This document shows positions 26,026 through 33,643 of a stretch of DNA of 64,000 nt, one piece after another. The DNA is from Endozoicomonas sp. NE40 (GTDB taxonomy: Bacteria; Pseudomonadota; Gammaproteobacteria; Pseudomonadales; Endozoicomonadaceae). The first letter of the stretch is position 1, and each line of letters opens with the position of its first letter. A model generated the notes under the pieces. That model saw only the letters and a list, made by a program, of their open reading frames with translations, made no database searches and was not told the DNA's origin. Both the position numbers and the translations under genes were made by a program. Location: positions 248,001 through 312,000 of the forward strand of contig NZ_JBEWTB010000002.1 in NCBI RefSeq assembly GCF_040549045.1, read 5' to 3'.

Positions 26026-26355
26026 CATAAACTGTGTTTCTTCGTACCCGCTTCTCACCTTGAAGCTGTCAAAGACGCCGTCTTTAACGCTGGCGCAGGA
26101 CACTTCGGAAACTATGATCGATGCTGCTGGCAGACACTGGGACAGGGGCAGTTCCGGGGTCTGGAAAACAGCACCCCGTTTCTGGGGGTACCCGGCGAAC
26201 TGGAATACGTTGGAGAGTACAAGGTCGAGGTCATTTGCCCGGACGAAAAGGTTGATGCTGCCGTGTCAGCTCTCAGGCAGGCTCACCCTTATGAGGAACC
26301 GGCATTTGAAGTATGGCCTGTCAGGCAGTTCCCACTGTCCGGGGCTGAGTCATAG
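26023..26355 (+). CDS. YqfO/NIF3-like small protein (PII-like fold)
   Basis: The 110-residue protein matches the stand-alone form of the domain inserted in YqfO/NIF3 proteins: MHKLCFFVPASHLEAVKDAVFNAGAGHFGNYDRCCWQTLGQGQFRG, then ENSTPFLGVPGELEYVGEYKVEVICP and ALRQAHPYEEPAFEVWPV. The HPYEEPA motif is the hallmark. The biochemical role is unknown. Its 3' end overlaps the convergent Nudix gene by 35 bases. Confidence 0.88.
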   Translation: MHKLCFFVPASHLEAVKDAVFNAGAGHFGNYDRCCWQTLGQGQFRGLENSTPFLGVPGELEYVGEYKVEVICPDEKVDAAVSALRQAHPYEEPAFEVWPVRQFPLSGAES

Positions 26356-26890
26356 CGTTTTTGTAATCAATATCCTGAATACGCTGGATAAACTCCCCCT
26401 GCCTACGGTCGGAAAAAAAATACTCCAGCGTCTGACGTATGGTGGTAAAAGCCAGTTCATCCCAGGGGATATCCTGTTCTTCAAACAGTTGCACATCAAG
26501 GCTTTCCTCACCGGCGGCAAATACCGGTGAATCCATCTCGGCCAGAAAGAAAAGCGACAGCTGACCAACATGCAACACATTAAACAGAGTATAGAGCTGA
26601 GTCACTCTGACATCAGCACCGGCTTCTTCAAAGGTTTCCCGGACAGCCCCCTGCTCAATGGATTCACCCAACTCCAGAAAACCTCCGGGCAGAGTCCAGA
26701 GCCCTTTACGCGGCTCAATAGCACGTCTGCACAGTAAAACCTTATTGTCGTATACAGGCAGACAACCAGCGACGATCCGGGGGTTCTGGTAATGAATCAT
26801 GCCACATTCGGTACAAACGTCCCGCAGTCGATTATCACCTGCAGGTATTTCCTGCCGAATCGTGGCACCACAGTGGCTGCAATAATTCAC
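26321..26890 (-). CDS. Nudix hydrolase with N-terminal zinc ribbon
   Basis: The 189-residue protein begins with a zinc ribbon (CSHCG...CTECG) followed by a Nudix domain: NPRIVAGCLPVYDNKVLLCRRAIEPRKGLWTLPGGFLELGES, with Nudix box residues RETFEEAGA. This is the zinc-ribbon Nudix type related to NADH pyrophosphatase, but it lacks that enzyme's long N-terminal domain. I chose the GTG at 26890, five bases after AGGGAG, giving MNYCSHCG; an upstream ATG would add 36 residues with no family counterpart. The substrate is not identifiable. Confidence 0.85.
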   Translation of the reverse strand: MNYCSHCGATIRQEIPAGDNRLRDVCTECGMIHYQNPRIVAGCLPVYDNKVLLCRRAIEPRKGLWTLPGGFLELGESIEQGAVRETFEEAGADVRVTQLYTLFNVLHVGQLSLFFLAEMDSPVFAAGEESLDVQLFEEQDIPWDELAFTTIRQTLEYFFSDRRQGEFIQRIQDIDYKNAMTQPRTVGTA

Positions 26891-27139
26891 ATTCACTCCC
26901 TTTCTCACCTCGCTTTCATTCCACATTAAAACGAGGAGCTCCTGCTTGTCTATAGAGAGCTGAAGAAAAGCGTCAACACAAAAAACAGGACATTTCAAAA
27001 GACTGTGTTAGTATCAAAAGATACCACTAAAAAGCATCTTTTATATCACTCACAAATAAACGACAGACCTGAAACGTAAGTTGCTTTTTGCTTTGCTGGA
27101 AACAACAACAAACACGGACGAAAATCGCATTTATATCGT

Positions 27140-27784
27140 ATGCTTAGAGAATTAGAACAAAGGTTCCAGAGTTACCCCTATCGAAGCCTGAATACCAACC
27201 TGCCACAGGCAGCCGTTCTTATTCCTCTGGTCAAACAAGATAACGGCTTCCACCTGATATTGACCCGGCGTGCTTCCCATATGAACACCCATAGCGGTGA
27301 AGTGGCATTTCCCGGAGGGAAAAAGGACGCAACGGATTCAGACCTGCTATTCACCGCGCTAAGAGAGTCCTGGGAAGAGATCCACCTCGAACCACAGCTG
27401 GTGCGCATTGTTGGACGATGCAGCAGTGTTATATCGCGCTATGGCCTGGAAGTGACACCTTTTGTGGGCATCATTTCGCAAACGCCGGAACTCAGTGCCA
27501 ACACCGATGAACTGGACAGAATATTCTCTATCCCTCTGGAGTTTCTGCTGAACCCGGACAATCTGGAAACCGACCTCTGGCAGATGAGTGACCACACTTA
27601 CCAGATGCCTTTCTTCCGCTATGGGGAATACCGCGTCTGGGGATTGACGGCCATAATGCTGGCAGAGTTTCTCAATATTGGTTTTGATGCCAGCATTCCT
27701 TTGGATGTTCCTCACTTCGACAGCGATTTTGGCCTGCGCCCCCGACAACGCGTCAGATCTCCAGCTTCCCAGCCCAGGTCTTAA
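27140..27784 (+). CDS. nudL: CoA pyrophosphatase-like Nudix hydrolase
   Basis: The NudL/YeaB type hydrolyses coenzyme A and derivatives. The 214-residue protein has the CoA-specific motif ahead of the Nudix box (LILTRRASHMNTHSGEVAFPGGKKD) and box residues RESWEEIHL. FVGIISQTPELSANTDELDRIFSIPLEFLL and MPFFRYGEYRVWGLTAIML further match the family. A strong stem-loop follows at 27794-27832. Confidence 0.88.
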   Translation: MLRELEQRFQSYPYRSLNTNLPQAAVLIPLVKQDNGFHLILTRRASHMNTHSGEVAFPGGKKDATDSDLLFTALRESWEEIHLEPQLVRIVGRCSSVISRYGLEVTPFVGIISQTPELSANTDELDRIFSIPLEFLLNPDNLETDLWQMSDHTYQMPFFRYGEYRVWGLTAIMLAEFLNIGFDASIPLDVPHFDSDFGLRPRQRVRSPASQPRS

Positions 27785-27793
27785 AAACCGTTT

Positions 27794-27832
27794 GCAAAGC
27801 AAGTTCTGGTTACTTTCCTGAACTTGCTTTGC
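27794..27832 (+). terminator. Stem-loop after nudL
   Basis: A perfect 13-bp inverted repeat (GCAAAGCAAGTTC at 27794-27806, complement 27820-27832) with a 13-base loop lies ten bases after the nudL stop. There is no T-run, so Rho-independent action is uncertain. Confidence 0.5.
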
Positions 27833-27902
27833 TGTGAAATGTCACAAACAGTCTGTTTAACACTAAACTTGTAGCCCGTTATCCAAAACTGATGTAAATG
27901 TT

Positions 27903-29516
27903 ATGAACTCACTTCAATACTGGGTACTTGTGACATTGCTAAACGTGACCACTGTTTTTGCATTTTCCCCCAATAACACCTCCCCCTGCCCTGACCCAAC
28001 CACCGCTGAAATCTATTTCGATAACAATGAAGACACATCGGACGCTGAAAATGATAAAAGAAAACATCTGTTGTCTGATGGGGTAGGCATTGCGCTTTCT
28101 GGCGGAGGAACCCGCGCTGTCGCTCTCTCCGAGGGACAGCTGGCCCTGTTCATGCAGAAAGAACAATACCGTCAGCAGATTACCCGTGTTTCAGCCACCT
28201 CAGGGGGAGCCTGGGCCATTATCCCTTACTACATGCAGACAACAGAACAACAGAAAGTATTTCTGGGGCATAATACAGCGGAGCTTGAGCAACTGTACTG
28301 GGGCAGCTCCGATGATAAAAACAGATACAATATTGTCTGGATGAACCCGGGGCGCCTGGCTTCAGTACCGCAGCGAATGGGCTATTACTCGGCTGCACTG
28401 TCTTTTTTCATCTCAAAGCATTATCCGTATTTATTACCCCGTTACCAGGGATGGAAAAATTATCTGGCAGACGCCACTCTGCAACCATACCAGCTGAACA
28501 GGGATGCTCCATATAATCCTACGCAACTTCCGGGACAAACCAATAATACCGAGCTTATTGTCAATACCTACCTCAAAGGCAAGCAGGGTGAAAAAATACC
28601 TTTCGAGATGACACCGGACAGAGTCGGCGGTACAAAAACACAGTTTCAGGAAGCTGATTACGCAATGGCACCCTGTGGGTTTAACCGCAAGACCCGGTCT
28701 TCAAAGATATCCTGCCATGGTCAGCATTGCTGGGTTTCCCTGAAGCCCGGTGAAGGACTTATTACCTCCGATGTCATGGCAACAACAGGTGCCAACTATG
28801 TTAACAAATTCCCATTCTCTTTATTTCCACCTATGTTCACTTACCTGGAGCCAAACCAAAAGAAAAAAACCGTTGAAGCGTCCAGCCGGATGTTCGCAGA
28901 CAGTGGCAATGAAGATTTTGTCAGCATTATGCCGCTACTGCACAGAGGCCAGAAAAAAATCATTGCTTTTGTGAACACCGGCATTCCCCTTAAACAGGGT
29001 GTTTCAGGCGTTATTGGTATGGAAAAAGTGATACCAAGCTATTTTGGCGTGATCCCTGATGAATCCGCTGAAATGGCAGACTATTCCGAATTTAAAGAGG
29101 ACAGCAGCCTGAATGAAAAAGACTGCACAACCCTTAGCTCAAGAAACCAAGTATTCGACAGCAGTCACTTCAGGGAACTGGCCAATGCCCTGTGGCAGGC
29201 AAAAACTGACGGTACTCCCATTGTCTACCTGCAAAAAAAATTAACCATTCTCAATAACAGCTGTTACGGCATCAGAGGAGGTTCAACGGTCGATATATTC
29301 TGGGTATATAACGATTTGCCCAAAAACTGGTTCAACCACCTTCAACCCGCGCTCAAAGAGAAAATAACCGGGAATAAAGACTTTGACTTATTCCCTATTT
29401 ATGACTTCACAAAGCTTTATCTCTCCGCCCCTGTAGCAAACATGATGTCAGCACTGGCGAAGTGGACCATCGAAAATTCCAGTCATCAGTGGGGTGAGCT
29501 TTTTCGGAAAGAATAG
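27903..29516 (+). CDS. Exported cPLA2/patatin-like phospholipase
   Basis: The 537-residue protein has a signal peptide (residues 1-20, LVTLLNVTTVFAF). A lipase core of the cytosolic phospholipase A2 kind follows: GVGIALSGGGTRAVALSEGQL (oxyanion loop about 66-70), then the nucleophile elbow RVSATSGGAWA (S100), and the second catalytic residue in MFADSGNEDFVSIMPLL (D333). The pairing of SGGGxRA with TSGGAW and a distant DSG is the cPLA2 arrangement, where Ser and Asp form a dyad. Several cysteines (C258, C271, C276) suggest disulfides outside the cytoplasm. It may act on host or food lipids; that is inference. Confidence 0.78.
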   Translation: MNSLQYWVLVTLLNVTTVFAFSPNNTSPCPDPTTAEIYFDNNEDTSDAENDKRKHLLSDGVGIALSGGGTRAVALSEGQLALFMQKEQYRQQITRVSATSGGAWAIIPYYMQTTEQQKVFLGHNTAELEQLYWGSSDDKNRYNIVWMNPGRLASVPQRMGYYSAALSFFISKHYPYLLPRYQGWKNYLADATLQPYQLNRDAPYNPTQLPGQTNNTELIVNTYLKGKQGEKIPFEMTPDRVGGTKTQFQEADYAMAPCGFNRKTRSSKISCHGQHCWVSLKPGEGLITSDVMATTGANYVNKFPFSLFPPMFTYLEPNQKKKTVEASSRMFADSGNEDFVSIMPLLHRGQKKIIAFVNTGIPLKQGVSGVIGMEKVIPSYFGVIPDESAEMADYSEFKEDSSLNEKDCTTLSSRNQVFDSSHFRELANALWQAKTDGTPIVYLQKKLTILNNSCYGIRGGSTVDIFWVYNDLPKNWFNHLQPALKEKITGNKDFDLFPIYDFTKLYLSAPVANMMSALAKWTIENSSHQWGELFRKE

Positions 29517-29576
29517 CCACATAAATCAGCGTGCAAGAAAATTGAAGGTCTGGCTATTGCCAGACCTTCACTGACT
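29511..29576. repeat. Direct repeat copy A bracketing the acetyltransferase pair
   Basis: This 66-base stretch is similar to 30970-31035, with the last 25 bases identical. On the minus strand it contains the last six codons and the stop of the corB-like gene (SVKVWQ*), although that gene ends at the other copy. It also holds the hairpin at 29544-29569. Confidence 0.7.
29544..29569. terminator. Stem-loop between the phospholipase and the acetyltransferase genes
   Basis: A perfect 11-bp stem (GAAGGTCTGGC, complement 29559-29569) with a TATT loop. On the minus strand AATTTTC follows, so it probably ends the acetyltransferase transcript; on + it lies 27 bases after the phospholipase stop. Confidence 0.6.
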
Positions 29577-29599
29577 GCCGGGTTATAAACGTTTAAAGC

Positions 29600-30322
29600 T
29601 TAGAGCTTCCAGATCACACGATACGGCATAAAGCCTAACTTGCGCTTGAATCGCTTCAGATTCTCACTGGCACCATAATATTTATCGTAAACATAATAGA
29701 CAGTGTGGGGATAATGCTTGTAGCGGTATTCCGCGATCCCTGAAAAAAGGTAGGGAACCAATCCATCAGACTTGTATTTGTCATGGCCAAAAAACGTGGC
29801 ATTCAACAGCATCTCTCCTGCAACGAGACAACCTGCGTAGGCCAATAGCTTATCGTCCTTCAGCACGCCAAAATACGGATAATCATGAACATTGGTCTTT
29901 GAGGGAGGGTTTTCGACAGGCTTTAACTCACCGTGAAGCAACTCATCAGGCATTTTCCCCTGACGCACCGAGGTAGACCGGTGAATTTCCTGAATATCTG
30001 CAAGGTAATCGTTGTAGTTTATTTTCTCAAACCGGTAACCTTTTCGAATCGCTTTTTTTATATTGCGGCGAGCTGAACCTTCAATGCTCTTCAACCACTC
30101 TTCATGACTTTCCGGAAAAGGATTGACAGCTACGCCATACTCAAGGAAACCGATAACGAGCAGTTTGGGGTGGGGGCGTTTAGCATCCTTATAAAAGTCT
30201 TCAACCACTCTCAGGTAGAACGGGTCATTATCAACAGCAGCCCGCTTTCCCATCAAATCAATAGTGATTTTCGGAATATGCCCTGCCTCATTGATCATGT
30301 TCCATAATTTTTTCAAACTCAC
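29600..30322 (-). CDS. Probable GNAT/FemAB-type acyltransferase
   Basis: The 240-residue protein resembles the acetyltransferase fold of FemAB-like enzymes: SIEGSARRNIKKAIRKGYRFEKI early, YPYFGVLKDDKLLAYAGCLVAGEMLLNATFFGHDKYKSDGLVPYLFSGIAEYRY in the core, and YYGASENLKRFKRKLGFMPYRVIWKL at the end, where KRKLGF is the usual last GNAT motif. The substrate is unknown; related proteins are found among surface polysaccharide genes. It lies 20 bases downstream of a second acetyltransferase gene and is part of a block bracketed by direct repeats. Confidence 0.65.
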   Translation of the reverse strand: MSLKKLWNMINEAGHIPKITIDLMGKRAAVDNDPFYLRVVEDFYKDAKRPHPKLLVIGFLEYGVAVNPFPESHEEWLKSIEGSARRNIKKAIRKGYRFEKINYNDYLADIQEIHRSTSVRQGKMPDELLHGELKPVENPPSKTNVHDYPYFGVLKDDKLLAYAGCLVAGEMLLNATFFGHDKYKSDGLVPYLFSGIAEYRYKHYPHTVYYVYDKYYGASENLKRFKRKLGFMPYRVIWKL

Positions 30323-30342
30323 AACAAGACCCTCTTTTATTC

Positions 30343-30828
30343 TCAGGACTCATAAGAGTCGATGGACTCACCAAAACCCAGCTTTTCTATAGCTCGAAGC
30401 ATGGGCTTGTTGGTCACTTGAGTATCGATATAGAACGTCTTATAACCTTTGAGATACATAGCATGGATGGCATGGCGTATTGACCGTGTTGCAAGATTTC
30501 TGCCACGCAATTTCTCTTCAGTCCACACCGAACCAATAACAACATCTCCATCTTTAACGGAGTAAAACCGACAGAATCCAATAGCTAAAGTGCCACAGGC
30601 TGCAACAGAACCTTCAACAGAAAGGTAATAAAACACTCTGTTGCCCACAAAAGACTTGAGGAATGTTTTAACGGATTCTTTAAACCCAAAATGCCTGAAA
30701 AGAACCGTGATGTTCGATAGAAAAGCACCTGGCGAGTCAATCAAAGTAAAATCCTGACTATTTTCCAGATTCTTGTAATCCTCCGACAATCCATCGGACA
30801 GTGACAGTTTAAAAATCAGTTCCCGCAT
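30343..30828 (-). CDS. GNAT family N-acetyltransferase
   Basis: The 161-residue protein has the GNAT acetyl-CoA motif as VIGSVWTEEKLRGRNLATRSIRHAIHAMYLKGYKTFYIDTQVTNKPMLRAIEKLGF, with the R-x-x-N-L-A form of the pyrophosphate loop. Its substrate is unknown. It is the first gene of a two-gene unit with the FemAB-type gene, and both are read from the 180-base gap upstream. Confidence 0.75.
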   Translation of the reverse strand: MRELIFKLSLSDGLSEDYKNLENSQDFTLIDSPGAFLSNITVLFRHFGFKESVKTFLKSFVGNRVFYYLSVEGSVAACGTLAIGFCRFYSVKDGDVVIGSVWTEEKLRGRNLATRSIRHAIHAMYLKGYKTFYIDTQVTNKPMLRAIEKLGFGESIDSYES

Positions 30829-30969
30829 CCCTTCACCTGCTAAAGCATCATTTATTCAATACCAGGGGCTTGAAAACGGCTGACCACCGAGCTTGAACTG
30901 TCAACGTAAATTGCTTTTCAACTTATGTATCTGCCAGAAAGTTAATCGCTTTAGAACCTGTCGAAAGCT

Positions 30970-31035
30970 GAAAATGCCACACAAACCAATGTGCAATAAA
31001 GTGAAGATCCGGCTATTGCCAGACCTTCACTGACT
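30970..31035. repeat. Direct repeat copy B at the 3' end of the corB-like gene
   Basis: This copy contains the genuine 3' end of the corB-like gene (stop at 31015-31013). Copy A is at 29511-29576. The stem-loop is less perfect here (GAAGATCCGGC against GCCAGACCTTC). Confidence 0.7.
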
Positions 31036-32263
31036 TCACCCGATTGTCCTTCACCAGCATGATTTCCAGCTTATAGTCCCCGACTTTCAGGCAGACACTG
31101 GAGTCAGGAATGGTTTCCATCTCTTCGGTAATCAAACCATTCAGGGTGCGGGCTTCTTCCGTCGGCAAAGCCCAGCCCAGTGCCCGGTTGATGTCACGCA
31201 GGGACGCCGAGCCATCAATAATATAAGTGTCATCATCCTGAGGCGTAATGTCCTGACTGCTGTCAGAAACGTCGGTGGTAAAGTCGCCGACAATCTCTTC
31301 CAGAATATCTTCCAGCGTGACGAGTCCGAGGATATCGCCGTATTCATCCACCACCAGCGCAACCCGCTCTTTGGTTTTCTGGAAGTTAAACAGCTGGGTG
31401 TGCAGAGGCGTGCTTTCCGGCACATAGTAAGGCTCGATGGTTTCCTGCATCAGCGTTGCCTTATTGACCTCTTCCTGACTCAGAAGACGCGCAACTTTAC
31501 GCATGTGCAGCATACCAACAATGTTGTTGACATCGCCCCGGAACACCGGAAGCCGTGTATGCTGAGTGTCGTGCAGCTGATCAATGATGTCTTTGATATC
31601 GTCATCCAGATCAATTCCCACCACTTCATTGCGGGGAACCATAATGTCATCGACCCGCACCTTTTCCAGATCCAGAATACCCAGCAACATGCCACGGCGC
31701 TTCTGGGGCAGTAACATACCAGGGTCGTTAACCAGGGTGCGCAGCTCTTCCGCATTCAACTGATCCTGACTGCTTTCACCCGGTTTAATCCCAAAAGGCC
31801 GCAGCAGCATGCCGCAAATCCAGTTAAGCGCCACCACTGCCGGGTACAAAACCTTCAGCAGCGGAGCCAGAATAATCGACGCAGGGAAAGCCACCCGTTC
31901 AGGAAACATGGCTGCAAGGGTTTTCGGTGTTACCTCACCAAAAATCAGAACCAGCAGCGTCAAACCAAAGGTGGCAATGGCAATACCGCTATCTCCCCAG
32001 ATACGCGTTGCAATCACGGTGGCCAGCGCCGAGGCAAGAATATTAACGAAGTTATTGCCGATCAGAATCACCCCGATCAGACGATCCGGACGTTCAAGCA
32101 GGTGGTGAGTTCGCCTGGCTGCACGATGCCCTTTGCGCACCAGGTGCCGCAGACGATAGCGATTGATCGCCATCATGCCGGTTTCAGAACTGGAAAAAAA
32201 AGCGGAAAGCAGCAGCAGAACAATAAGAATGCCCACCAGAATACTCAGGGATGCTTCACTCAA
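31013..32263 (-). CDS. CNNM/CorB family membrane protein with CBS pair (YfjD-like)
   Basis: The 416-residue protein has the DUF21/CNNM membrane domain with four hydrophobic segments (about 7-27, 62-82, 94-114, 128-150) and FSSSETGMMAINRYRLRHL. A CBS pair follows (LDLEKVRVDDIMVPRNEVVGID and MQETIEPYYVPESTPLHTQLFNFQKTKERVALVVDEYGDILGLVTLEDILEEIVGDF), then a CorC_HlyC domain. A role in magnesium or cobalt transport or resistance is inferred from the family. The start is TTG at 32263, keeping the first membrane helix complete. It follows ypjD, as in E. coli (ypjD-yfjD). Confidence 0.9.
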   Translation of the reverse strand: MSEASLSILVGILIVLLLLSAFFSSSETGMMAINRYRLRHLVRKGHRAARRTHHLLERPDRLIGVILIGNNFVNILASALATVIATRIWGDSGIAIATFGLTLLVLIFGEVTPKTLAAMFPERVAFPASIILAPLLKVLYPAVVALNWICGMLLRPFGIKPGESSQDQLNAEELRTLVNDPGMLLPQKRRGMLLGILDLEKVRVDDIMVPRNEVVGIDLDDDIKDIIDQLHDTQHTRLPVFRGDVNNIVGMLHMRKVARLLSQEEVNKATLMQETIEPYYVPESTPLHTQLFNFQKTKERVALVVDEYGDILGLVTLEDILEEIVGDFTTDVSDSSQDITPQDDDTYIIDGSASLRDINRALGWALPTEEARTLNGLITEEMETIPDSSVCLKVGDYKLEIMLVKDNRVKSVKVWQ

Positions 32264-32296
32264 GGGGGATAACGCCTCGTTTATGGATGATTTACC

Positions 32297-32459
32297 AGGA
32301 GCCTGTCGGACTTAAGGCTGTCCTACTGCGGTTGCAATAAATTGGTCTAAAAATTCCTGCTTTCTCGTTGAATAGCTCGCTATTCGCCTCAAAATCAGAA
32401 ATTTTTATCCTCAATTTCTTGCAATCCTCGCTACGGACGCTTAAGTCCGACAGGCTCCT
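32297..32459. mobile_element. 163-bp palindromic repeat element between ypjD and the corB-like gene
   Basis: Perfect 20-bp terminal inverted repeats (AGGAGCCTGTCGGACTTAAG at 32297-32316, complement 32440-32459). The interior also folds back on itself: TTGCAA, AAATTG, TAAAAATT and GAATAGC all have partners in order on the other arm, so nearly the whole element forms one long imperfect hairpin. No coding capacity is seen. It fits a MITE or large REP-type element; no clear target duplication is visible. Confidence 0.7.
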
Positions 32460-32512
32460 AAACCCGCATTCTAACGTCGGAATGACAAAAAATGCAGCCC
32501 TGTCAGAACTGA

Positions 32513-33334
32513 TTAAGTACTCGTCAGCAATAACTCAACAATCAGATGCCAGCCAAAGTAAGCCACCATCAACATCACCAGACCGGCAACCGTCCAGCGC
32601 ATGGCGGTCTGACCCCGCCAACCATAGAGCCTCCTCCCGATCAGCAGGGTGGCAAACAGCACCCACGCCAGAATCGACAGAATCGTTTTATGAATAATAC
32701 GTGTAGCAAACATATCATCCATAAACAGAAATCCGGACACTAATGCCAGCGTCAGCAGAATCAACCCCACCGCCACGTACTCAAACAGCAGCTTTTCCAT
32801 GGTTTGCAGAGGCGGCAGCGCCTGCATAATTTTACGACGATTGTGGTGTTTAAGCTGCCGCTCCTGATAGGACAGCATCAGTGCCTGAAACGCTGCCACC
32901 ATGAGAATCCCGTAAGCCAGAACCGACAGCAGTACATGCGCGACCATCATCGAGGGCGGCTGCCAGACAATATGGTCAACCGGCGCCAGCCAGGCCAGCA
33001 GCACCGTTAGAATGGTGAAAGGAAGAATCAGCAGAAAAAGGCTTTCAGAGGGCTTGCGCAGGCTGCTGAGCAGCACCACCATGGTCACCATCAGAGAACT
33101 CAGTGAGGTTATATTAAATAAACCCAGATTTATACCACCAGGCCCATGCAGCGAGAGATACAGGGCAACCGTCTGAAAAATTGCTCCCACAGCCGTAGCA
33201 GCCAGCACCACCTGACGAGACCCGGACTGGCTGAAAACCCTGCGCCCCTGGGTCACAGCCCCCAGAGAATAAAACACAAACGCCCCGATACTCGCCAGCA
33301 TAACATTCATTTTGCCCGTGACATCCTCAACCAT
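32513..33334 (-). CDS. ypjD: Inner membrane protein YpjD (CcsA-like cytochrome c assembly family)
   Basis: The 273-residue protein has eight hydrophobic segments and the CcsA-like core: GGINLGLFNITSLSSLMVTMVVLL, VAHVLLSVLAYGILMVAAFQALMLSYQERQLKHH, and the C-terminal RIIHKTILSILAWVLFATLLIGRRLYGWRGQTAMRWTVAGLVML. Conserved His residues in the membrane could bind heme. In E. coli it lies between ffh and yfjD; here ffh is on the opposite strand with the lipoprotein gene between them. A second ATG at 33310 is an alternative start. Confidence 0.88.
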   Translation of the reverse strand: MVEDVTGKMNVMLASIGAFVFYSLGAVTQGRRVFSQSGSRQVVLAATAVGAIFQTVALYLSLHGPGGINLGLFNITSLSSLMVTMVVLLSSLRKPSESLFLLILPFTILTVLLAWLAPVDHIVWQPPSMMVAHVLLSVLAYGILMVAAFQALMLSYQERQLKHHNRRKIMQALPPLQTMEKLLFEYVAVGLILLTLALVSGFLFMDDMFATRIIHKTILSILAWVLFATLLIGRRLYGWRGQTAMRWTVAGLVMLMVAYFGWHLIVELLLTST

Positions 33335-33643
33335 GCGGTATTGTTATCGGGTGAGTGTGTCATACTTGGCCGCAAGACACAAAGCTGCAAATTTAATTGA
33401 AACTGCCCACCAGAAGCAAAATACAACCGAAACAAACGTTGATATGAGTCACTTGATTTATCCTCCCAAAATCAAAACAATACAAAACTTACAAAAGTCC
33501 TCTAGAACTCAAGCCTTTTCGCTGCATTGAACAGTCAATACAGCGCGTGCGCACAACTTTTCCAAATAAAAAAAACAACAAGCGAACAGTGATTCACTGG
33601 GTATTTTTGTAACATTTTTAATTAGGAATTTGAGAGCACACAC
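33335..33643. other. 309-base divergent gap between ypjD and the lipoprotein gene
   Basis: This AT-rich stretch should contain both promoters. I see no gene, no convincing -35/-10 pair and no strong palindrome. A purine-rich GAGAG seven bases before 33644 is the likely ribosome site of the lipoprotein gene. Confidence 0.5.
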
